Assembly: GCA_014526335.1 (NCBI GenBank)
Contig: JACTAT010000072.1
Span: 1-64,000 of the forward strand
Source of the DNA: Chrysaora quinquecirrha
Lineage: Eukaryota > Cnidaria > Scyphozoa > Semaeostomeae > Pelagiidae
DNA length: 64,000 nt
Direction of reading: 5' to 3'
Under the pieces are notes generated by a model that did no database searches, had not been told where the DNA came from, and saw only the letters and a program-made list of their open reading frames with translations. The translations under genes and the position numbers were made by a program. This document shows, in pieces, positions 57,010-64,000 of the stretch. Every line of letters begins with the position of its first letter. Position 1 is the first letter of the stretch.

Positions 57010-57775
57010 ACCCATGTGCAACATTTGTAAATTTTCTGAGTTTTTTCCCTTTGCTTTTCTGGAAAATTTTTGCTCCTGAAAACAGCCCCCGACGGTGATG
57101 CTTAAACGTACGCGAGATGTTTTCAGAGAAAAATTTTCAAGAAAAACAACAAGAAAAGTCTCTACAGAAGTTTACTTCGCAACAAATGAAAATTTATAGA
57201 TATTGCACATAGGTCTATTCTCTTGAAAAATCAACTTGGTTTGATGAAATCTTTTACCTAGCAGCAAATCAGTTTCACAAAGAACGGTTCCCATGCAATC
57301 CCTGTCGACAAATTTCTAAATGTCACCGTCGGGGGCTGTTTTCAGGAGTAAAATTTTTTGAGAAAAACATGGAGAAAAGACTCAGAAAATTTACAGATGT
57401 TGCACATGGCTCTATTCTCTTGGAAAATCCATTTGGTTTGATAAAATCTTTTGCCTGGCAGCAAAATCAGTTATACACAAAGAATGGCCCGCGCACGATC
57501 GTAGTCGAAAAATTTGTGTCACCGTCGGGGAACTCATTTTAGGAGCCAAAATTTTCGAGAAAAACGCCGAGAATAGACTCTGAAAATTTATAGATGTTTC
57601 ACATAGGTCTATTCTGTTGGAAAATAAACTTGGTTTGGCAAAATCTTTCAGCCAGCAGCAAAATCAGTTGCATAAAGGACGGCTCGCAGGCAATCCCTGT
57701 CGAAATACTTCTAATTGTCACCGTCGGGGGGGGGGGAGGGGGGCTGTTTTTAGGAGCTAAAATTTTCAAGAAAAA
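57010..57775. repeat. Tandem units of about 197 bp with an inverted first unit
   Basis: CACCGTCGGGG recurs at 57324, 57520 and 57719. The sequence at 57010-57098 is the same repeat in reverse orientation (CCCCCGACGGTG), so the array begins with a flipped copy. A G-run near 57725 interrupts the third unit. Confidence 0.8.
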
Positions 57776-57974
57776 TGTACACACGTACAAACAAACACCA
57801 CAAGTCAACTTGGTTGCAGTCTCAGCATTCCAGTACTCTGTTGTGAACTCTACATATACAAAAAATGGCAACAGCTTCTTTTGCTGTTGGGTGGCGTGGG
57901 ATATACTGATCTCAAAGCCCAGAAATGTGCGCCTGGGTGATCAGCTGATGAGCCACACGTATTACACGTTTTTT

Positions 57975-58340
57975 TTTTTTTAATAAGAAAGTGGTTTATA
58001 AGAAAGTAGTGCTCAACATCTTAAAAACTTAAGAAAGTTCAATACTGGATTTTCGAAACTTAAGAAAGTTCTGTTTCATACTTTCACTCCTAATTTTCTG
58101 TGTGTTATTTTTGCTCTTCTGTTCAGTCACTCATCTTGCTATTAAACGAGTCCAATGATTATTTTCTTTGAAAAACGTGATATTTGTGCAATGTATACAG
58201 TGCCTTAAACTGTGCATTCTTAGAAATACTGTATTTCAAAATTTTTGCTAAGAAAGTCACAAGAAAGTGGTGGCACTGAAAACATGAAATATCTAAGAAA
58301 GTTTCAATACTGGCCCAAAAAAAACTTTCTTATAAAAAAA
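57975..58340. repeat. 'aagaaagt' repeat family inside element D
   Basis: Words of the type 'aagaaagt' and 'ttataagaaagt' recur. The first part matches the sequence just left of the scaffold gap (42594-42668), showing a second, truncated copy there. Confidence 0.6.
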
Positions 58341-58818
58341 AACGTGTATGGAGAAAACAACAAATTGATAGACATATACACATATGATACTCTAGAGTTG
58401 TTATTATGCACTTATGGAAAATACTATATAACAAAAATAGAAATCATCCAGAAATTATGAAAGACTAAATTCATGTTGGAATATTGTTCCCCGCAAAACT
58501 GTTGGATAACACTCACGATAAAAATCAGTTTGTGAATCCCTTAAAAAAGTTACAAGTTCAGAGACGCGGAATTTATTCGCTTCCGAGGTCTAACAATTCA
58601 TCAAGCTTGTCTTCATCTCTTAAATCTATAAAATTATGTCCAACGTTTCTCCCCGTACAATAATTTCGCCTACAATTTTATACTTTGTTCCCTCCAGGTG
58701 TGCACTTACTTTGATCACGTGACGACAAATTGAACACGTTTCAAGTTTTTGCGAGTAACAAAAGGCGTAAACAATAGGCTTCCAGACCAGTGTTTTTTTC
58801 TATTGACTATGTTTGAAC

Positions 58819-59899
58819 AACATTTGTAATTTGTGTAGTCAAACCTTTTTGGAAGCCCGATGGAACCTTGTACTTTCGCCCTGATATTCATGGGTATTTT
58901 TACTCTGTCGATTATTGATTTTCCAAAATCTTAATGCAAGTATGTTCCTGCATCATCAATCGAACTCACAATCCCTCGTTCAAGAAATAAGCGCATTATT
59001 CCACGATGCCACACTGACAGTCGACATGTTTTTGGCAAGCAATGGCGTTTTGTTAACGATTCCCACTTACGGCAAAACTTCCGGCGATATCAGAGTTTAC
59101 TTTCTAGTGTTTATTTTTTCTCTTTTGTTACGCTTTTTGCATGGAAAAACATCTCTATGTCTATGCGTTTTAAGAACACCCTTTCAATATGTCCTACGGA
59201 CACGAAAAATATTAACCCTGGTAAGAGTAGTAAATTCTTGGAAAATAAACTGAAAAGTACATTCTTCTAATTCATACATGAAAAGCGCAATGACCTGTGT
59301 GGGGCTATGTTTTCAAACAAAGAACATCAAAAGAGTTGCAGCTTCTGTTGTTGCGAAGCATAAAAGCTATGTACCAATTGCTAGCAAGTGATTAGACAAA
59401 TTACTTCTTTTCTCTTTTACAGTATGATTCCTTCGATTGTCTACACAGAGAAGCTGCATATAACTTGGCTTTAATATATAAAAATAGTGGAAACATGGAT
59501 CTTGCCAGACGAACCTTATATAAATATCTGTGGTTATAGACAAAATGAAACTTGACTTGGGCCTCCAAAATCTTTTTATCATGCGATGTAGGACTTGAGA
59601 TAAGTCGCTTTTTGTTCTTTTAGAAGTCCATTTTTTGTTAACTATTAGCACTAGCGAAACATATCTCTATTCTTTTAGCATATGTCAAATTGCTTATAGG
59701 TTATCGTTAAAGGTTTATGGTTTAAGGTTAGTTAAAGGTTATGTTATTGCTGAAGAAATTAAAAAAAAGGAACAACAATTTTCGGTGAAAACCTGTTTCA
59801 AACTTACTTTCATCTTCAGTCCAATATATTTAAAATACAATAATTGTTTTATTCCCTGTCGTAATGTCGATATTGATAATGAATCAGAAAAGTGTTTTA
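58819..59899. other. Intergenic DNA
   Basis: No recognised gene. The plus frame 58915-59253 and the minus frame 59367-59651 show no motif. Confidence 0.4.
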
Positions 59900-60349
59900 G
59901 GGTCTGTTTATATGGAAAAATTCATCCAACCTTCCAGCCCGTCGGCTGAGCAGTGAGACAAAATTTTCAACAGTTTACATGTAGAATTCCATCTTGTCTC
60001 ATATTTCCGCTTTTGTTTAATTTTCTCACACATTAGGATTATGTCTGGCGCTTGAGCATAATGAGCAATTTCCTCTCATCGTCCAGATTCATCCCACCTT
60101 CCAGCGTTTATATGAGAAAATTTCATCCCACCTACAACAAGTTGTCCGAAATTAAAAGTGTCCAAAAATTTTCGGAACTAATGTAGGTGAGATCCCACCT
60201 CTCAACGAGTGAGATCTCACCTGACCGGGATGAAACGTTTTCCATATAAACAGAAGATGAAAATCACAAAGGTTTGTTTTGGAAGGTGATTCTCACCTCT
60301 CAGCTACAGGGCTGGAAGGCGGGGTGATTTTTGCCAGATAAACAGGCCC
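59900..60349. mobile_element. MITE M2, related to M1
   Basis: Inverted ends GGGTCTGTTTATATGG and CCAGATAAACAGGCCC, with internal 'gtgagatctcacc' palindromes as in M1. TTA lies to the left and TAA to the right, so a clean direct duplication is not visible. Confidence 0.65.
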
Positions 60350-60550
60350 TAAGTGATTAAAGTTACATAAAGAAACCAAAAACAATCCTTTAGGTCAAGC
60401 TAACTTCAAAATATAGTGATACAGCAGCTATCTTTAAAACATGACACTTTGAATAGTGAAATCGAATACTGGAATAGAATGAAATGGAATGGAATAAAAA
60501 CAGAAACAGTATAAAGAGTACCAAAACAACAAACAGTTTAATGATCCAAT
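60350..60550. other. Intergenic DNA
   Basis: AT-rich, with 'atggaatgga' words near 60480. No gene. Confidence 0.35.
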
Positions 60551-60920
60551 CAAATTTTTGTCGTTTGACAAACATGGGGGCAGATATGGGGGCATTCCAC
60601 GTTTTAAAGATTTTTATATTCGGCTATATCTCGACTCATACATTTGCTAGAAGCACAAAATATAGCCAGGGATATGTTCCATCAGATGCCAAATACGATT
60701 ACGAATGAAATTTGGTCGTTAGACAAACGTGGGGGCAGATATGTGGGCATTCCATGTTTTAAGGATTTTTGATATTCGGCTGCATCTCAACTCATACCTT
60801 TGCTAGAAGCACAAAATATAGCCAGGAATATGTTAAATCAGATGCCAAATATGAATACGAATGAATTTTGGTCATCAGACAAACATGGGGCAGATATGGA
60901 GGCATTCCATGTATTAATGT
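60551..60920. repeat. Three tandem units of about 156 bp
   Basis: The marker 'gacaaacatgggggcagata' recurs with small changes at 60566, 60722 and 60877. Confidence 0.85.
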
Positions 60921-62375
60921 TGTAATCTGAACACCGAAGAAGCTTAAGTTTCAAAGCGCAGATTTGATTTACCGTGATAATATTACAGTAAAAATTTCGT
61001 AAGCTGCATTTCCTGGAATGAAAAACACAAATGCATGCTTTTCAACATTTTTTCCCATTTGAGATCTCTTTTTTCAAGACAATAATGCCCTTCGGTCGCA
61101 CAACTTTTTAAGAGCAATACAAGAATATGTTTGAAATGAGTTGTTTCGTCTTTATACTCGAGTAAGAATTGCAGTTTGGATTCACACACACCCTGCGGTA
61201 AATTGTATTGATTTCATGGAAATCCTTAAGAATTTTGTACGCTTTTTTAAAGAGTAAAATGCCTCGCGTTGAATACCACCGGTTTCTTAATCATATTTGA
61301 TGTAGTGCTGTAAGTTTCTTATATTTTAATAGTGGCCAGATCTTGGTTTCTTATAAAAATTTTCTCATAAAAAGTGTACTTAATTGCTTTCTGCTCGTTA
61401 AAACGTCTACTTTTCTTTCTTCAAAAAAATTTTGAGGCCTTGACGTGAAAAATCACTAAAAAATATAGGGGCCCCGGGGGCTCCGAGATGAGGGCCCCGA
61501 TGCCGGGGCCTTGGATATCGAACACCCTTGATTGAGATATATTTGTTTGCTTTATCTACATTCCAACAATTATCTCAATTATATTATAGTGGGGGCAATC
61601 TCTTACTGTTAAAACAAGCTATTTCCCTAAAGCTGGATATTGATAATGATAGTAATGAAATGCATTAAGAAACTGTTATTGAACTGTTGAGATGCAGAAT
61701 GATCAAACTATCTGAAAGAAATTTAAATTCTAGAAAGATTTTTATAGAAAACCCACCAAAACATAAACATCATTGCCCTTGATTTGATCTACAACAAGTA
61801 AAACGAAAACTTTGGGCATTGCGATGACAAAAGCTTAAAATTTTATTCTGGGATAAATTAATGAGTAAGAAGCCGAAAACTACAATCTTAGACAAAACTA
61901 GTTGAGACAGATCAACAAATTGCCACCAAAAAAGTGAATGGAAATTTTACTTTTTCCTAGAAAACGTGAAAAAAACATAAAAACTGAAAGGCTGCAGGGG
62001 TCGATATGTTGAGCGCTGAACTTCTAAAGAATCTGTTACGGCGTATTCGTTTTGGTATTTACCATTTTTTTCAACAAAATCCTACAGTCTGGAAAATCTC
62101 CAGAGCAGTGGTCCGTAGGTATTGCAAAGTAAAAACTTTGGAAAATAGGTGAAGGGTAAAAGGTTTGCTTTCATAGTTGTATATTTTCTACCAATTTAGT
62201 ATTCTTCCATCCATTGCATAATCATTTGCTTGCTGCTCAGTAAGTGAATATTTATAGCATTTTGTCTAACTTTCGACAAATGTTTCGTTGACTTTTGAAA
62301 ATCTTTCGATTCTATAGTCCATATAAACCGTTGATTAATAAAATAGCTGCTTATAGTATTGAGCGGGCTATTACT
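60921..62375. other. Intergenic DNA with a GC-rich hairpin
   Basis: No gene seen. A very GC-rich stretch (61467-61512) with GGGGCCCC, GGGGGCTCC and GGGCCCC words can fold on itself and stands out from the AT-rich surroundings. Confidence 0.4.
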
Positions 62376-62765
62376 AAAATGGGGAACATCAGGGAACGTC
62401 GGGGAACGGCGGGGAATGAGGGGGAACGACATGGGAACGGCGGAGAATGACGGGAAACGACATGGGAGCAGCTGGGAATGACTGGGAACGTCGGGGAACC
62501 GCGGGGAACGACATGGGAACGGCGGTAAATGACGGGGAACAGCGGGGAATGCCGGAGAGCGACATGGGAATGACGGGGAACGGTGGGGAACGACATGAGA
62601 ACGGCGGGGAATGACGTGGAACGGCGGGAAGCGACATGGGAACGGCGGGGAATGACGGGGAACGGTGCGGCAACGGCGGGGAATGATGGGGAACGACATG
62701 GCAACGACGGGGAGTAGCGGGGAACGTCAGGTAACGATGGAGAACGGCACTGGAATGCGGAAGAA
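62376..62765. repeat. GGGGAACG minisatellite
   Basis: About 390 bp of 9- to 12-bp units such as GGGGAACGGC and GGGGAACGACAT. All three minus-strand frames stay open and spell Ser/Pro/Arg-rich sequence, the signature of a repeat and not of coding. Confidence 0.9.
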
Positions 62766-63519
62766 GGGTAGAAAAGGTCGGGAAAATAGGAATAATGACA
62801 CGAAAGCAGTTTGGAACATGCGAGGAAGTGCAGGAAGGACAGTAGGACCAACAGAAGTGGTACAGAACTAGTAACAACGAATAAAAAGAAACAGCGACGC
62901 CTCCACCCTCTTCAGGAAGAAATGTTGGTTTGTGTTTGCTACCTATATTACTCGGAAGAATAGGTGAACGAAACATTGTATGTCTTAATTATAAATTTTA
63001 CTTCACAAAACTAACCCTGCAAATGTAACCCTTCAGCAAAGGAATCAAGTTACAATTTTGTGTGGGGGATTGTTTGTATAGTCTACATAATCGTGATTCT
63101 TGATTACCATTGAAATATGCCATTTTAGCATTTTCTTTCTCAAGGCGAATAAAAACGGAATTTTGCTTACGAAATTCTCAAGTATTTGTCGCTTAGAAAT
63201 CGCTGCTAAATTTGAACATGATTTAAATAGAGTAAGAAACCCCCAATTTCACAGCTTGAATGCTTCTTGGAAATGAATTAACAATTCGAATCTTCACCAT
63301 TGTACATTAGAATTGCTTGCATTGCTGTCATGATGTTATAAAATGATTCTTTATTCTGATGATTACGGTGGCCCATATGGGCCACGGCAAATATATTTTT
63401 AAACACTGATACAAATATTTTACAGCCAGAACTTTTATTAAAAATCACCTACACAATTATTACAAGAAGAGGTTAAAGTTTTCAAATGTGAAGTTAAGGT
63501 ACACAAAAACTTCTTGAAC
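62766..63519. other. Intergenic DNA with an 18-bp perfect palindrome
   Basis: GTGGCCCATATGGGCCAC lies at 63368-63385, followed by CGGCAAA, the core word of the next minisatellite. No gene seen. Confidence 0.45.
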
Positions 63520-63740
63520 ACTCCTCAACATCTTTTCAAACTCACGGCAAAAACTTTGGAAACACGCGGCAAAAACTTTTCAAACTCACGGCAAAAACTT
63601 TGGAAAAACGCGGCAAAACTTTTCAAACTCAGGGCAAGAACTTGAAAGTCGCGGCAAAAACTTTCAAAACACACGGCAAAAACTTTTCAAACTCACGACA
63701 AAAACTTTTCAAACTCACGGCAACAACTTTTTAAATTAAC
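63520..63740. repeat. CGGCAAAAACTT minisatellite
   Basis: About ten units of 20-22 bp (actcacggcaaaaacttttc). Confidence 0.9.
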
Positions 63741-63829
63741 GACAAAGAAAGAGACAAAGAGGAAGCCGGGCGGGACCACGTGTTGTGTTGAGGACAGTGG
63801 TGAGCGAAGAAGGGAGAAGAGCGCAAATC

Positions 63830-63855
63830 ATGGGGAAAGAAGACGAAGATTCAGT
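63830..63855 (+). CDS. Possible first coding exon of a host gene
   Basis: An ATG in a strong initiation context (A at -3, G at +4) opens M-G-K-E-D-E-D-S and reaches a consensus donor (T-GTAAGT at 63855/63856). Upstream DNA is less AT-rich than average and contains an E-box CACGTG (63777-63782). The rest of the gene would lie beyond the window. The protein cannot be named from eight codons. Confidence 0.3.
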
Positions 63856-63860
63856 GTAAG

Positions 63861-64000
63861 TAAATTTGCTATTAAGAAGGCTAGGTTTTCAATTATATTT
63901 ATGTCTTAAGGTAAATATAGTTTTGCTTTACCAGACCCATGTAGATCTAGATACTAGGCCACACTAGCCAGAGATACTGTGTTTCACGTCGCACACATGG
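63861..64000. other. Possible first intron to window end
   Basis: AT-rich sequence without further signals. Confidence 0.3.

Larger units (their letters stand above)
56657..58811. mobile_element. Inverted-repeat element D with 7-bp target duplication
   Basis: The ends are CATAGTCAATAGAAAAAAAC and its inverse, and similarity extends about 120 bp inward (to 'cacgtga.caaagtaagtgcac'). TTTGAAC is directly repeated outside both ends (56650-56656 and 58812-58818). The interior holds a 200-bp tandem array and no coding region. A 7-bp duplication is close to the 8 bp of hAT and P-type elements; the superfamily is uncertain. Confidence 0.75.

Noticed and set aside
62196..62976. Three overlapping Ser/Pro/Arg-rich minus-strand frames of 166-195 codons
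   Set aside because: All frames are open across a GGGGAACG minisatellite, so openness reflects the repeat and not selection.

Overview
This window looks like metazoan nuclear DNA that is poor in genes and dominated by repeats. It is AT-rich, it has GT-AG introns (for example 16728-16819 and 34166-34295, minus strand), and it contains long tandem arrays, foldback elements and broken transposon genes. There are no operons, no bacterial signals and no complete host gene. From memory of the protein families involved (a FEN1/XPG-like nuclease family with CXC Cys clusters, and a zinc-finger/recombinase-like/SANT protein), a cnidarian, probably an anthozoan, is the likeliest source. That is inference. 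A 500-N scaffold gap lies at 42669-43168.

Layout. (1) 270-4980: a foldback element whose inverted arms surround a hexamer minisatellite, with a nuclease-gene fragment in the left arm. (2) 5439-19348 and 20664-32848: two head-to-tail copies of a 12-14 kb unit. Each carries a decayed transposase-like gene, a Ty3/gypsy gag-pol fragment, a tRNA-Ile-like half and a minus-strand nuclease-CXC pseudogene. The left halves have diverged and rearranged; the right halves are almost identical. The junction (19349-20664) holds another piece of the foldback element. (3) 33198-35876: an element with about 360-bp terminal inverted repeats around a third nuclease-family gene, inserted in or next to an exon-like sequence. 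(4) 37395-40634 and 52744-56169: two copies of a TA-flanked giant foldback element built from TTAG/CTAA arrays. (5) 43169-50613: hairpins, MITEs, an array of about 20 units of 85 bp, and a broken recombinase-like gene. (6) 50772-51636: a broken CRESS-DNA-virus-type Rep gene, an endogenous viral or plasmid-like element. (7) 56657-58811: an element with 7-bp target duplications, followed by MITEs and minisatellites. A possible first coding exon of a host gene sits at 63830-63855.

The best candidate for an undescribed system is the nuclease family. Three lineages occur here, two of them inside elements bounded by long inverted repeats. The subterminal DNA of both those element types carries paired TGACGTCA (CRE/ATF-type) sites. 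The conserved motifs (E-E-A-D, D-x-D, G-C-D plus G-K-G-K) resemble the metal-binding residues and DNA-binding turn of FEN1/XPG nucleases. Every copy here is broken, so mobility and function are inference.
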